A stretch of DNA of 64,000 nt, taken from assembly GCF_036250735.1 (NCBI RefSeq), contig NZ_CP109430.1:1116001-1180000 (forward strand), written 5' to 3'. The notes under the pieces were generated by a model. The model saw only the letters and a program-made list of their open reading frames with translations. It was not told where the DNA came from and did not search any database. This document shows positions 8,637 through 17,530 of the stretch, one piece after another. The stretch's first letter is position 1; every line of letters begins with the position of its first letter. This DNA is from Streptosporangium sp. NBC_01495. Its GTDB lineage: Bacteria > Actinomycetota > Actinomycetes > Streptosporangiales > Streptosporangiaceae. A program made the translations under genes and the position numbers.

Positions 8637-10624
8637 TGACCGGGGACACGCGGGCACCCGAGAGCCTGGGCCCGTACCGCCTGCTCAGGAAGATCGGCGA
8701 GGGCGGCATGGGCGTCGTCCACCTCGGGCTCGACGAGGACGGGCGCGAGGTGGCCGTCAAGGTCCTGCACCCGCACGTGGCCGCCGACCTCAAGGCACGC
8801 GACCGGCTCACCCGCGAGGTGGAGACCATGCGGCGGGTGCGCAGCCAGCACGTCGCCGAGGTGCTCGACGCCGAGCTGACCGCCAAGCAGCCCTACATCG
8901 TGACCCGGTTCGCCCCGGGCCGCACGCTGGAGGAGACCGTCCTCGAGGACGGCCCGCTCCCCGCCGACGAGGTCATCCGGCTGGCGCAGGGCATGTGCGC
9001 GGCGCTGGTGGCCATCCACGCCGCCGACGTCATCCACCGCGACTTCAAGCCGTCCAACGTGATGATCGTCAACGGTGACCCGCTGGTCATCGACTTCGGC
9101 ATCGCGCACCTGGTCAACGCGACCCGGCTCACCCAGACCGGCATGTTCGTCGGCACCCCCGGCTACCTCGCCCCGGAGATCATCCGCGATTCCGAGATCA
9201 CCCAGGCGGCCGACGTGCACGCGCTGGCCTCGACGGTCTTCTTCGGCGCGACCGGCAAGCCGCCGTTCGGCACGGGCAGCTTCGAGGTCGTCTGCTTCAA
9301 CATCATGGAGGGCCGGGCCAACGTCGACCTAGCCCCCGCGTGGCTGCGGGGCTGGTTGCGGCGGGCCCTCGCCGTCGACCCCGCCGCCCGGCCGTCCGCG
9401 ACGGAGCTGCACCGGATGGCCCGCGCCCTCGACCCGAGGGTGACGGCCTTCCAGGAGACGCCGCCCACCGCCGTCCTCGACAGCGGGACGAAGGTCCTCA
9501 ACGCCGACGGCACCAGGATCCTGGACGGTCAGACCCAGTCCCAGTCCCAGTCCCAGTCCCCGGCCGCGCCGTCCTCGCCGCCCCGGAACGGCACCCGCGC
9601 GCTGCCGCAGGACGGCGGTTACTCCGACCTGCTCCCGCCGGTCGAGTACGCCAAGCCCGAGCGGCGCGAGCGCAGGCCCAGGCAGGATCAGGGCCAGGCG
9701 TCCGGCGCGACGGCCCCGCCCCCGTACGTCCCGGCTCCCAAGCCGCCGCCCTACGTCCCCGCGCCGCCCTCGGCGCAGGCCAGGGCCGCGGCCCCGCCGC
9801 CCTTCGCCGACCAGCGGGTGGCCGGATATCCGGCGCCGCCGCCCACCGGCCAGGCGCGGCCCTACCCGCCGCCGGTCCAGGCACGGCGTGAGGCCCCCAC
9901 CCAGGACCGGTCCGCGCCCGCGCCCCGCACCCCTCCGCAGGAGCGCTACCGCGCCGCCCACCCGCTGGCCTCGGTGCTGCTGCTGACGATCCTGGTGGCG
10001 CTGGCCTGCGTGCTGCCGGTGGTGGTGAGCGTGTTCGCGCTGGCCGCCGCACTCTGCCTGCGGGTGGGCGAGCACCTCTTCGGAGACCTGGCCCAGCGCC
10101 GCTCCATCCGGGGCAGCAGCGCCAGCGACCCCCTGCTCGCGGTGCTCGGCACCCCCTGGGCGCTGATCAGGTCCGCGTTCGGGACGCTGGTCACCGGGTT
10201 GCTGTCCGCGATGTTCGGCATGTGCGTGTGGGGGTTCCTCGTCTACGCCGGGGACATGAACAAGAACTTCGCGGCCGCCTACGCCGCGGGTGCCTTCGTG
10301 GCCGGGCTGTTCGTCCTGCCCGGCGGCGGCAAGCCCCGCAAGGCCGTCGCCCGCACGCTGAGCGGGGTCATCCGGAGTCCCGGTGCGGGCATGGTGACCA
10401 CGATCGTGCTGGGTACGCTGGCGTTCTTCGCGGTGATGGCGGCGTTCAGCGTGGTCCCGTCCTTCTCCCCGTGGCGCAACCCGACCGATGTCGTCGACAG
10501 CCTCACCGCGCAGTGGCGGCAGTCGGCGAACGAGGGAGCGATGGGCGCGCTCGACCTCGTCGGCGGGCTCTTCGACAACCTGATGAACAGTCTCGGCCTG
10601 GGATTCCTGACATTCTGGAAGTAA
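8636..10624 (+). CDS. Membrane Ser/Thr protein kinase, Pkn-type (second of three)
   Basis: A 662-residue kinase closely resembling the preceding gene through the kinase domain. It has IGEGGMGVVH, VAVKVL with Lys42, HRDFKPSN with Asp136 (Phe in place of the usual Leu), IDFG with Asp153, and GTPGYLAPE. A Pro/Gln-rich linker follows (about 270-440), then several hydrophobic segments (LASVLLLTILVALACVLPVV and later ones). It lacks PASTA or lipoprotein-like sensor domains. It is translationally coupled to the upstream kinase by TGATG at 8634-8638. The pair probably arose by tandem duplication and may work as a heteromeric signalling unit, which is inference. Substrates are unknown. Confidence 0.9.
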   Translation: MTGDTRAPESLGPYRLLRKIGEGGMGVVHLGLDEDGREVAVKVLHPHVAADLKARDRLTREVETMRRVRSQHVAEVLDAELTAKQPYIVTRFAPGRTLEETVLEDGPLPADEVIRLAQGMCAALVAIHAADVIHRDFKPSNVMIVNGDPLVIDFGIAHLVNATRLTQTGMFVGTPGYLAPEIIRDSEITQAADVHALASTVFFGATGKPPFGTGSFEVVCFNIMEGRANVDLAPAWLRGWLRRALAVDPAARPSATELHRMARALDPRVTAFQETPPTAVLDSGTKVLNADGTRILDGQTQSQSQSQSPAAPSSPPRNGTRALPQDGGYSDLLPPVEYAKPERRERRPRQDQGQASGATAPPPYVPAPKPPPYVPAPPSAQARAAAPPPFADQRVAGYPAPPPTGQARPYPPPVQARREAPTQDRSAPAPRTPPQERYRAAHPLASVLLLTILVALACVLPVVVSVFALAAALCLRVGEHLFGDLAQRRSIRGSSASDPLLAVLGTPWALIRSAFGTLVTGLLSAMFGMCVWGFLVYAGDMNKNFAAAYAAGAFVAGLFVLPGGGKPRKAVARTLSGVIRSPGAGMVTTIVLGTLAFFAVMAAFSVVPSFSPWRNPTDVVDSLTAQWRQSANEGAMGALDLVGGLFDNLMNSLGLGFLTFWK

Positions 10625-10714
10625 CGGTCCCGGCACGGATGTTTCCCGGCCGCCGACCGGTGCGCGACGGCCCTCTCTGCGGCACGATGGAGGGGACCGG
10701 CCGGAAGGAGTCGC

Positions 10715-12118
10715 ATGGTTGCGGCGGACGGTGAACGCCTTGGCCCCTACCGCCTGCTGTCGAGACTGGGCGCCGGAGGTTTCGGCGAGGTCCACCTGGC
10801 GCTGGACCCCGAGGGGCGCACGGTGGCGGTCAAGATCCTGCATCCCCATGTCGCGGCGGACGAGACGGCCCTGACCAGGCTGTCCCGCGAGGTCGAGACC
10901 ATGCGGCTGGTCCAGGGCCCGCGTGTCGCCGAGGTCCTGGACGCCTCCCTGGAGGGGGCCCGCCCCTATCTGGTCACCCGTTACGTGCAGGGCCGCCCGC
11001 TCGGCGCGGTGGTCGCCGCCGACGGGCCGGTCCTCGGCGACGCTCTCGTGCGGCTGGCGCGCGGCCTGGCCGAGGCCCTGGCCACCGTGCACGCCGCCGG
11101 GGTGGTGCACCGCGACCTCAAGCCCGCCAACGTGATCCTGACCGACGGCGAGCCGGTCGTCATCGACTTCGGCATCGCCTCCGCGCTCGACTCGCCCTCG
11201 GTCACCGCCTCGGGGGCCGTGCTCGGCACGCCCGGCTACCTGGCGCCCGAGGTGCTGGAGGGTGCGGAGGCCGGTTCCGAGGCCGACGTCTTCGCCTTCG
11301 GGGCGACGCTGGCGTACGCGTCCACGGGACGGCACCCCTACGGCACCGGCCCGGCGTCGGCGATCGGCTACCGCGTCGTCCATCACCCTCCCGACCTCGA
11401 CGGCGTTCCCGAATGGCTGGAGCCGACGCTCGGCGAGTGCCTGCTGCGCGATCCCGCCGCCCGGCCGCCCGCGGACAGGATCGTGGCGTGGCTGGGCGGC
11501 ACCCCCGTCGCACGGCCGACCGTGCCCCGCCGCGACGCCGCCGACGCCGGGAGGATCGCCCAGGCCGAGGGCGCACGGCGTCGGCCGGCCGCGTTCCGCG
11601 ACCCCCCGCCGTTCGCGAAAGCGGACCTTCCGGATGCCGGGCCGTTCCCGGAACCCCGGCCCCAGGACATCCCGGTGCCGAGGAGCAGGCCGCCCCAGGA
11701 CGCCGCGGACACCGGGATGCAGGATCTCGGCACCCGGGAGTGGCGGCCGGGGCAGCCGCGCCCGCCGGCGGGCAGGCCCTCGCCCGAGGAGGCCCGCGAG
11801 CGCCGCAGGGCCGTCCTGCACCGCCGCTGGGTCGTCGGCACCGGCCTGCTCGTCTCCCTGGCGGCCGCGACCGCGAGGGAGCCGCTGCCCGAGGTGGCGC
11901 TGCTGCTGCTGACCGGGTACGGCTCGGTGATGCTCGTCGACGCGGGCATCGCCCTGTTCGCCCACCGGAACCGCGGGCGCATGATCCTCGACCTGGCCGC
12001 GGGGGCCGGGGCCGTCGCGCTGGGAGCGGTCCTGAGCACGTTCTTCAGCACGTTCACCCTGGCGCTGGTGCTGGGCACCGTCGTCTTCGTCCTGGTCGGG
12101 ATCCTGGTGGCCGGCTGA
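10715..12118 (+). CDS. Membrane Ser/Thr protein kinase, Pkn-type (third of three)
   Basis: A 467-residue kinase. It has LGAGGFGEVH in the Gly-loop, VAVKIL with Lys40, HRDLKPAN with Asp134, IDFG with Asp151 and GTPGYLAPE. A shorter linker (about 265-365) leads to three or four membrane segments at the C-terminus (WVVGTGLLVSLAAAT, VALLLLTGYGSVML, FTLALVLGTVVFVLVGILVA). The ATG at 10715 follows AAGGAGTC at a good distance. A 90-bp gap separates it from the second kinase, so it may have its own promoter or be read through. The kinase domain is shared with the two neighbours while linker and membrane parts diverge, as expected for an old tandem array. Confidence 0.9.
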   Translation: MVAADGERLGPYRLLSRLGAGGFGEVHLALDPEGRTVAVKILHPHVAADETALTRLSREVETMRLVQGPRVAEVLDASLEGARPYLVTRYVQGRPLGAVVAADGPVLGDALVRLARGLAEALATVHAAGVVHRDLKPANVILTDGEPVVIDFGIASALDSPSVTASGAVLGTPGYLAPEVLEGAEAGSEADVFAFGATLAYASTGRHPYGTGPASAIGYRVVHHPPDLDGVPEWLEPTLGECLLRDPAARPPADRIVAWLGGTPVARPTVPRRDAADAGRIAQAEGARRRPAAFRDPPPFAKADLPDAGPFPEPRPQDIPVPRSRPPQDAADTGMQDLGTREWRPGQPRPPAGRPSPEEARERRRAVLHRRWVVGTGLLVSLAAATAREPLPEVALLLLTGYGSVMLVDAGIALFAHRNRGRMILDLAAGAGAVALGAVLSTFFSTFTLALVLGTVVFVLVGILVAG

Positions 12119-12467
12119 GCGGGCCCGGACCGTACGCGTGGCGTGGGGCCCGCACGCGAATACCGGAATATAGTTCGGTATGGTAGGGGGATGGTCCTCG
12201 GGGGAGACTGCGGCTGCCCGGCGCGAGCCGTGCAACCTGGAGGTTTGCACCTAAGCTACCGATGGGTAACATAATCGCGGGGGGCCGGGGCGGGCACGTA
12301 TCGCTCGGGCCACCCGTTGCCACGCCGCCCGAGGGCATTTGGCAGTCTTGTTGCAGTCTTCTGGCAGTCTTGGCAGCGCGTGCACGTACCCCGCGTGCAC
12401 GTACCGCATCCGGCGTCACCGCAGCGACGCGGTGGCGTACGCGAACACGGGAGGTCGGCCACCGGCC
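12119..12467 (+). promoter_or_regulatory. 349-bp intergenic region upstream of etfBA
   Basis: No gene is supported in this stretch. From left to right it holds the palindrome ATACCG(N10)CGGTAT at about 12160-12181 enclosing TATAGT, an imperfect hairpin GTGCAACCT/AGGTTTGCAC near 12231-12250, the AT-rich ACATAATC near 12270, and two sets of direct repeats at 12342-12405. A GGGAGG ribosome site lies near 12449. This is a rich regulatory region for the etf operon, but the promoter itself cannot be fixed by eye. Confidence 0.45.
12342..12405 (+). repeat. Iterated direct repeats upstream of etfB (3 x GCAGTCTT, 2 x GCGTGCACGTACC)
   Basis: GCAGTCTT occurs at 12342, 12353 and 12364, spaced exactly 11 bp (about one helical turn). 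GCGTGCACGTACC follows at 12378-12390 and 12393-12405, spaced 15 bp and containing the palindrome GTGCAC. Phased repeats about 60-125 bp before a start codon look like binding sites for a cooperative regulator. Confidence 0.65.
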
Positions 12468-13250
12468 ATGAACATCGTCGTCTGCGTGAAGCAGGTCCCC
12501 GACACGGCGACCGAGCGCAAGCTGAGGTCCAATGACAATACGCTCGATCGCGACGCCGCCGACGGCGTCATCAACGAGCTGTGCGAATACGCGGTCGAGG
12601 AGGCGCTGCGCCTGAAGGAGGCCCACGGCGGTGAGGTGACCGTCCTCACCATGGGTCCCGCCAAGGCGAGCGACACCATCCGCAAGGCCCTGGCCATGGG
12701 TGCCGACAAGGCCGTCCACCTGGTGGACGACGCGCTGCACGGCTCGGACGCCCTGGGCACCTCCCACGCCCTGGCACAGACCCTCAAGAAGATCGGCTTC
12801 GATCTGGTCGTGCTCGGCTCGGAGTCGACGGACGCCCGTACCGGCGTCCTCGCCGCCATGCTGGCCGAGCGCCTCGGCGTGCCGCAGCTCACCTTCGCCA
12901 ACCATGTGGAGATCGCCGACAAGGGCTCCATCTCCATCCGGCGCGTCACCGACTACGGCTACGACAGGGTCGAGGCCTCGCTGCCCGCCGTCGTCTCCGT
13001 CGTGGAGAAGATCAACGAGCCGCGCTACCCGTCCTTCAAGGGCATCATGGCCGCCAAGAAGAAGCCGGTCGAGAAGCTCGGCGTCGCCGACGCCGGGATC
13101 GACGCCTCCCAGGTGGGCCTGGCCAACTCCTGGAGCGAGGTCGCCGACTTCGTGCCCGCCCCGCTGCGCGCGGCGGGCACGATCGTCAAGGACGAGGGCG
13201 ACGGTGGCGTGAAGGCCGCCGACTTCCTCGCGTCGAAGAAGTTCGTCTGA
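12468..13250 (+). CDS. etfB: Electron transfer flavoprotein subunit beta
   Basis: A 260-residue ETF beta subunit beginning MNIVVCVKQVPDTATERKLR, the signature N-terminus of the family, with CEYAVEEALRLKE and TMGPAKASDTIRKALAMGAD following. The family signature VLGSESTDARTGVLAAMLAE lies near residue 110. EtfB binds AMP and with EtfA carries electrons from acyl-CoA and related dehydrogenases to the quinone pool via ETF-quinone oxidoreductase. The ATG at 12468 follows a somewhat distant GGGAGG. etfA begins 18 bp downstream, so the two form one operon. In actinobacteria this pair is often called fixA/fixB. Confidence 0.97.
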   Translation: MNIVVCVKQVPDTATERKLRSNDNTLDRDAADGVINELCEYAVEEALRLKEAHGGEVTVLTMGPAKASDTIRKALAMGADKAVHLVDDALHGSDALGTSHALAQTLKKIGFDLVVLGSESTDARTGVLAAMLAERLGVPQLTFANHVEIADKGSISIRRVTDYGYDRVEASLPAVVSVVEKINEPRYPSFKGIMAAKKKPVEKLGVADAGIDASQVGLANSWSEVADFVPAPLRAAGTIVKDEGDGGVKAADFLASKKFV

Positions 13251-13268
13251 GAGCGGGGGTTAGCTGGA

Positions 13269-14222
13269 ATGTCCGAGATTCTCGTTCTGGTCGAGCACGT
13301 CGAGGGCCAGGTCAAGAAGGTCACCCTTGAGCTGCTGACACTCGCCAGGAAGCTGGGCACCCCGGCGGCGGTCTGGACGGGCGAGGGCTACTCTCCCGAC
13401 GCCCGGGCCAGGCTGGCCGAGTACGGTGCGGAGAAGATCTACCTGGCCGACTCCGCCGAGGTCAGCGACTACGTCGTGGCACCCAAGGCGGAGCTGCTGG
13501 CCCACCTCGTGGCCGAGAGGTCGCCGGTCGCGGTGCTCGTCGCCGCGACGGCCGAGGCCAAGGAGATCGCCGGCCGCCTCGCCATCAAGATTGACTCCGG
13601 TGTGCTCACCGACGTCGTGGGCATCGAGGACGGCCTGGTCGCCGACCAGTCCATCTTCGGCGGCGGCGTCAACGTCCGGTCGCGGGTGACCAAGGGCACC
13701 CCGATCGTCGCGGTCCGCCCCAACGCCACCCCCATCGAGGCCGCCGCGGGCGCGGGCACCGAGGAGCGCGTCACCTTCACCGTGTCCGACGCCGCCAAGG
13801 GCGCCAGGATCGTGGAGCGGGTCAAGGAGGAGAAGGGCGCGCGCCCGGAGCTCACCGAGGCCGCGATCGTGGTCTCCGGTGGCCGGGGCGTCGGCTCGGC
13901 CGAGAAGTTCTCGATCATCGAGGAGCTGGCCGACTCGCTCGGCGCGGCCGTCGGCGCCTCCCGCGCCGCCACCGACGCCGGCTGGTACCCGCACCAGTTC
14001 CAGGTCGGCCAGACCGGCAAGACCGTCTCGCCGCAGCTGTACATCGCGGCGGGCATCTCCGGGGCCATCCAGCACCGGGCCGGCATGCAGACCGCCAAGA
14101 CGATCGTCGCGATCAACAAGGACCCCGAGGCGCCGATCTTCGAACTCGCCGACTACGGCGTCGTGGGCGACCTGCACCAGATCGTCCCGCAGCTGACCCA
14201 GGAGATCACCAAGCGCAAGTGA
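13269..14222 (+). CDS. etfA: Electron transfer flavoprotein subunit alpha
   Basis: A 317-residue ETF alpha subunit. The N-terminal domain (1-185) resembles EtfB. The C-terminal FAD domain carries VVSGGRGVGSAEKFSIIEEL and then GQTGKTVSPQLYIAAGISGA, IQHRAGMQ and AINKDPEAPIFELADYGVVG, all diagnostic for FAD binding. It pairs with the upstream etfB product to form the heterodimer that passes electrons from flavin dehydrogenases to the respiratory chain. The enoyl-CoA hydratase at the left end of the window fits the same beta-oxidation theme. A strong hairpin 38 bp after the stop probably ends the operon. Confidence 0.97.
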   Translation: MSEILVLVEHVEGQVKKVTLELLTLARKLGTPAAVWTGEGYSPDARARLAEYGAEKIYLADSAEVSDYVVAPKAELLAHLVAERSPVAVLVAATAEAKEIAGRLAIKIDSGVLTDVVGIEDGLVADQSIFGGGVNVRSRVTKGTPIVAVRPNATPIEAAAGAGTEERVTFTVSDAAKGARIVERVKEEKGARPELTEAAIVVSGGRGVGSAEKFSIIEELADSLGAAVGASRAATDAGWYPHQFQVGQTGKTVSPQLYIAAGISGAIQHRAGMQTAKTIVAINKDPEAPIFELADYGVVGDLHQIVPQLTQEITKRK

Positions 14223-14259
14223 CCGGCCGGGTCACCGCGTACCGGCAGGCAGCAACGGG

Positions 14260-14292
14260 AGAGGGCACCGCACGCGTCGTGCGGTGCCCTCT
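14260..14292 (+). terminator. Hairpin terminator after etfA
   Basis: A perfect 14-bp stem (AGAGGGCACCGCAC, 14260-14273, and its complement 14279-14292) closes on a 5-nt loop and is followed by TCGTGTT. It lies between etfA and the convergent MFS gene and could stop transcription from both sides. Confidence 0.8.
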
Positions 14293-14352
14293 TCGTGTTC
14301 CGGCTCTCACCGGCGGGCCGGTACGGGCCCGTGGTTCGTGGGCCCGCCGGGG

Positions 14353-15564
14353 TCAGGCCGCCATGGAGAGTTCGCGCCTGGGGGCCTCCAGCGGGACGGT
14401 GATCGCGCGGGAGCGGGGCAGGAACCACGCGACCGCGGCGATCAGGACGCCGAGCACCACGGCGAGGCCGAGGCCCACCCTGAGCGTGATCAGGTCCGAG
14501 AGGAAACCGATGATCACCGGGCCGAGCAGCAGTCCCGCGTAGCCCATCGCGCCGGTCTGGGCGATGGCCGGTCCGGGACTGCCGGTCGCGCCGCCCGCCA
14601 GGGACATGGCCATCGGCGAGACCGTCGCCACGGCCACGCCCACGAACAGCATGGCCGAGATGGCGATCGGCGCCGTGGGGGCCGTGATGACCACGCCGAA
14701 GGTCGCGGCGGTGGCCAGGCCCGAGGCGACCATCATGCCGCGGGCGCCGAATCGGGTCCGGACACGGTCACCGGCGAGGCGCCCGGCCAGCATGCCCGCC
14801 TCGAAGATCGGGTAGCCCAGGGCGGCGAGCGCCTCCGGCGCGCCCAGCACGTCCCGCAGGTACAGGCCGTTCCAGTCGGCGACCGTACCCTCCACCATGA
14901 ACGCGCAGAAGGCGATCACGCCGAGGAGGTAGACCACCGGGGGCATCCGGCGCCGTGCCGTGCTCCGGCTCTCGGCCGAGCGGGCGAGCGGCCGAGTGGC
15001 CGCCACCGGTTCCGGCAGGTAGGAGCGGCTGACGAGGACCGCCACGGGGAGAGCGAGCAGGGCGACCAGGGCCAGGTGGACCGTGATCGAGAGTCCCGCC
15101 GCGATCGCCACGGTGCCCAGCAGGCCCGCGGAGATCGCTCCCACGCACCAGCCGGCGTGCATGCCGTTCATCAGCGGGCGGCCGTAGGCGCGCTCGACCG
15201 CCGATCCCTGCGCGTTCATCGCGACGTCCACCGCGCCGAACGCCATGCCGAACAGGCCGCTCGCGGCCAGGGCCAGGGGGAACGACGGCGCCACCGCGAG
15301 CAGCGCCAGGGTGATCGCGGTCAGGGGGGCCGCGACCCGCAGGATGCTCCGGCTGCCGAAGCGTGCCATCACCCCGCGCATCGACTGCATGGTGATGAGC
15401 GCTCCCAGCCCCCACACGAGGAGGGTGACGCCCACCGACGCCTCGGACAGGCCGAGTTTGTCGGAGAGCGCCGGAATGCGCACGGTCATCGATCCGCACA
15501 GCAGTCCGGCGAGCACGAATGTGAGAACCGCCCCGTTTCGAGCCGCTCTCAGGTCGCGGGTCAT
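14353..15564 (-). CDS. MFS transporter
   Basis: A 403-residue integral membrane protein with about twelve hydrophobic segments and the short loops of the major facilitator superfamily. Examples are GAVLTFVLAGLLCGSMTVRI at the start and GYAGLLLGPVIIGFLSDLIT near residue 330. The GLLFGMAFGAVDVAMNAQG-type stretch near residue 105 resembles YbjJ- or FucP-like sub-branches. It likely exports a drug or small metabolite by proton antiport, with the substrate unknown. The ATG follows AAGGGAT. A TetR-family regulator gene lies directly upstream on the same strand and is its probable controller. Confidence 0.85.
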   Translation of the reverse strand: MTRDLRAARNGAVLTFVLAGLLCGSMTVRIPALSDKLGLSEASVGVTLLVWGLGALITMQSMRGVMARFGSRSILRVAAPLTAITLALLAVAPSFPLALAASGLFGMAFGAVDVAMNAQGSAVERAYGRPLMNGMHAGWCVGAISAGLLGTVAIAAGLSITVHLALVALLALPVAVLVSRSYLPEPVAATRPLARSAESRSTARRRMPPVVYLLGVIAFCAFMVEGTVADWNGLYLRDVLGAPEALAALGYPIFEAGMLAGRLAGDRVRTRFGARGMMVASGLATAATFGVVITAPTAPIAISAMLFVGVAVATVSPMAMSLAGGATGSPGPAIAQTGAMGYAGLLLGPVIIGFLSDLITLRVGLGLAVVLGVLIAAVAWFLPRSRAITVPLEAPRRELSMAA

Positions 15565-15620
15565 GACTCAATCCCTTCAATAAATGTTTTGACAAACCGG
15601 GGAGCGGGCACACCAAAGTC

Positions 15621-15648
15621 GGTCGCTTTCGCGCGTGCGAAAGCGACC
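15621..15648. promoter_or_regulatory. Perfect 12-bp inverted repeat between the tetR and MFS genes
   Basis: GGTCGCTTTCGC (15621-15632) and its exact complement (15637-15648) are separated by 4 bp. The element lies in the gap between the regulator's stop and the transporter's start. It could be a terminator for the regulator transcript, an attenuator, or an operator. There is no U-tract, and its sequence differs from the operator upstream of tetR. Confidence 0.55.
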
Positions 15649-15748
15649 ACCAATCTTTGTGAGTGTTTCCCCTGGTCAGGTGAATGATCAGACAGGTGCC
15701 CGCCGACCGGCGCGTCGCGGCGTCAGGGGGATCGGACGGGCAGGGCGA

Positions 15749-16255
15749 TCAGGCGGGCAGCAGGGCCAGCAGGCGCTGTTTCAGGCTCTCGAAGTGCTCG
15801 GTGTCATAGAGATCGGGGTCGTGGCTCGCCACGTCCCACAACCCCTCGCAGGCCAGGCGCACGATCTGCGCCGCCCCCGGGTCGGGCTCGCTGTCGAGCC
15901 CCTCGCGGTGCCACCGGGCCATCGCCACCCGCAGCGGCGCCAGAAGGTAGAGGTTGCCGGAGGCTCCCGTCACCACGGCCCAGCGGCGCAGCCTGCCGCT
16001 CTGCACGGCGGCGAACGTGGCCGCCAGGTAGTTCTTGGTATAGGTGTCGAGACCCTGAGCGGCGACGAGCTCGTCGAACTCCTCGATCAGCCGCTCGACC
16101 ATGCCCTTGATCAGGGCTTCCTTCGTGCCGAAGTGGTAGAGCAGGCCGCCCTTGCTGCATCCGGCGCGCTCCGCGACGGTCGCCAGGGTGAGCGCCTGGG
16201 AGCCCTGGTCGCAGAGCAGATCCTCTGCCGCGTCCAACAGCTCTTCCCGTCTCAT
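15749..16255 (-). CDS. TetR-family transcriptional regulator
   Basis: A 168-residue regulator. The N-terminal helix-turn-helix spans about residues 3-48: RREELLDAAEDLLCDQGSQA, then TLATVAERAGCSKGGLLYHF and GTKEALI, the classic TetR DNA-binding pattern. The C-terminal ligand domain is divergent, with hydrophobic helices (YLAATFAAVQSGRLRRWAV) and no recognisable ligand class. A near-perfect palindrome lies 8 bp upstream of its start codon, so it very likely represses itself. It probably also represses the MFS gene that follows on the same strand, and may affect the divergent cysteine desulfurase. The inducer is unknown. Confidence 0.9.
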   Translation of the reverse strand: MRREELLDAAEDLLCDQGSQALTLATVAERAGCSKGGLLYHFGTKEALIKGMVERLIEEFDELVAAQGLDTYTKNYLAATFAAVQSGRLRRWAVVTGASGNLYLLAPLRVAMARWHREGLDSEPDPGAAQIVRLACEGLWDVASHDPDLYDTEHFESLKQRLLALLPA

Positions 16256-16262
16256 GGCGGTT

Positions 16263-16286
16263 ACTGTACCGTCTGGACGGTTCAGT
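16263..16286. promoter_or_regulatory. Putative TetR operator
   Basis: ACTGTACCGTC (16263-16273) faces GACGGTTCAGT (16276-16286) across 2 bp, an 11-bp inverted repeat with a single mismatch. The ACCGTC..GACGGT core is typical of TetR-family operators. It lies 8 bp upstream of the tetR start and 81 bp upstream of the divergent cysteine desulfurase gene. Confidence 0.75.
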
Positions 16287-16366
16287 GGTCAACTCCGGGA
16301 TCAGGTCCTACACGGGCGCGGATACGCTTGGAAGGTTGACAGCGAGTTGGGGAGGGGAATGCGGTC

Positions 16367-17530
16367 GTGAAGTCCGCCTATCTCGATCATGCGGCGACCA
16401 CGCCGATGCTTCCCGAGGCGATCGAGGCGATGACAGCCCAGCTCGGCCAGGTCGGCAACGCGTCCTCCCTGCACACCGCCGGCCGCCGCACCCGCCAGGT
16501 CGTGGAGGAGTCGCGGGAGACCATCGCCGCCGCGCTCGGCACCAGGCCCAGCGAGGTCGTCTTCACCGCGGGCGGCACCGAGGCCGACAACCTCGCGGTC
16601 AAGGGCCTGTACTGGGCCCGCCGTGCCGGGGGCGCCGACAGGATCCTGATCAGCGCGGTGGAGCACCACGCCGCGCTGGATCCCGCGCACTGGCTCAGCG
16701 CCCACCAGGGCGCGACCGTCGAGCTGCTCGACGTCGACGAGTTCGGCCGGGTGCACCCGCGGACCCTCCGCGACGCCGTCGAGCGCGACCCGGCGAGTGT
16801 CGCCCTGGTCAGCGTCATGTGGGCCAACAACGAGGTCGGCACCGTCCAGCCGGTCCACGAGCTCGCCGCGATCGCGAGAGAGCACGGCATCCCCTTCCAC
16901 ACCGACGCGGTCCAGGCCGTCGGCCAGCTTCCCGTGGTCTTCGCCGACTCGGGGATCGACGCGCTGACGCTCTCCGGGCACAAGGTCGGCGGCCCGATGG
17001 GCGTCGGTGCCCTGCTGCTCGCCCGGGGCGTCGACCCGGTGCCGGTGCTGCACGGCGGCGGTCAGGAACGCGACATCCGTTCCGGCACGCTCGACGCCCC
17101 CTCCGTCGCCGGTTTCGCCATGGCGGTGCGGGCCACGGTGGCCAGGCAGGCCGAGACCTCGGCCCGGCTGACCGGGCTCCGTGACGACCTCATCCGCAGG
17201 GTCCGCGAGGCGGTGCCCGGCGTGATCCTCAACGGCGACCCGGTGAACCGCCTTCCCGGCAACGCGCACTTCTCCTTCCCCGGCTGCGAGGGCGACGCCC
17301 TGCTCATGCTGCTGGACGCCAAGGGTGTGGAGTGCTCGACAGGTTCGGCCTGCTCGGCCGGGGTGGCCCAGCCCTCCCACGTGCTGCTCGCGATGGGCGC
17401 CGACGGGATCCGGGCGCGTGGCTCGCTGCGCTTCTCCCTGGGGCACACCTCGACCGAGGCGGACGTGGACCGGCTGGCCGAGGTCATCGGCCTCGTCGTC
17501 GAGCGTGCCCGTCGTGCGGGTCTGAGCTGA
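16367..17530 (+). CDS. Cysteine desulfurase (NifS/IscS family)
   Basis: A 387-residue class V PLP enzyme that takes sulfur from L-cysteine as a persulfide, releasing alanine. It starts [21 protein letters not shown] and HHAAL bind PLP phosphate and ring, LSGHKVGGP carries the PLP lysine (Lys206), and [11 protein letters not shown] holds Cys323 and Cys329, of which the second fits the mobile catalytic loop. The GTG at 16367 follows GGAGGGGAA. The next gene is mnmA, so the likely sulfur acceptor is MnmA for tRNA 2-thiouridine, as in mycobacterial IscS/TrmU pairs. Fe-S cluster assembly is also possible. Confidence 0.93.
   Translation: MKSAYLDHAATTPMLPEAIEAMTAQLGQVGNASSLHTAGRRTRQVVEESRETIAAALGTRPSEVVFTAGGTEADNLAVKGLYWARRAGGADRILISAVEHHAALDPAHWLSAHQGATVELLDVDEFGRVHPRTLRDAVERDPASVALVSVMWANNEVGTVQPVHELAAIAREHGIPFHTDAVQAVGQLPVVFADSGIDALTLSGHKVGGPMGVGALLLARGVDPVPVLHGGGQERDIRSGTLDAPSVAGFAMAVRATVARQAETSARLTGLRDDLIRRVREAVPGVILNGDPVNRLPGNAHFSFPGCEGDALLMLLDAKGVECSTGSACSAGVAQPSHVLLAMGADGIRARGSLRFSLGHTSTEADVDRLAEVIGLVVERARRAGLS

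Noticed and set aside
9329..12250. 973-residue minus-strand frame opposite the second and third kinases
   Set aside because: Composition is typical of an antisense frame in high-GC DNA, and the plus-strand kinases are certain.
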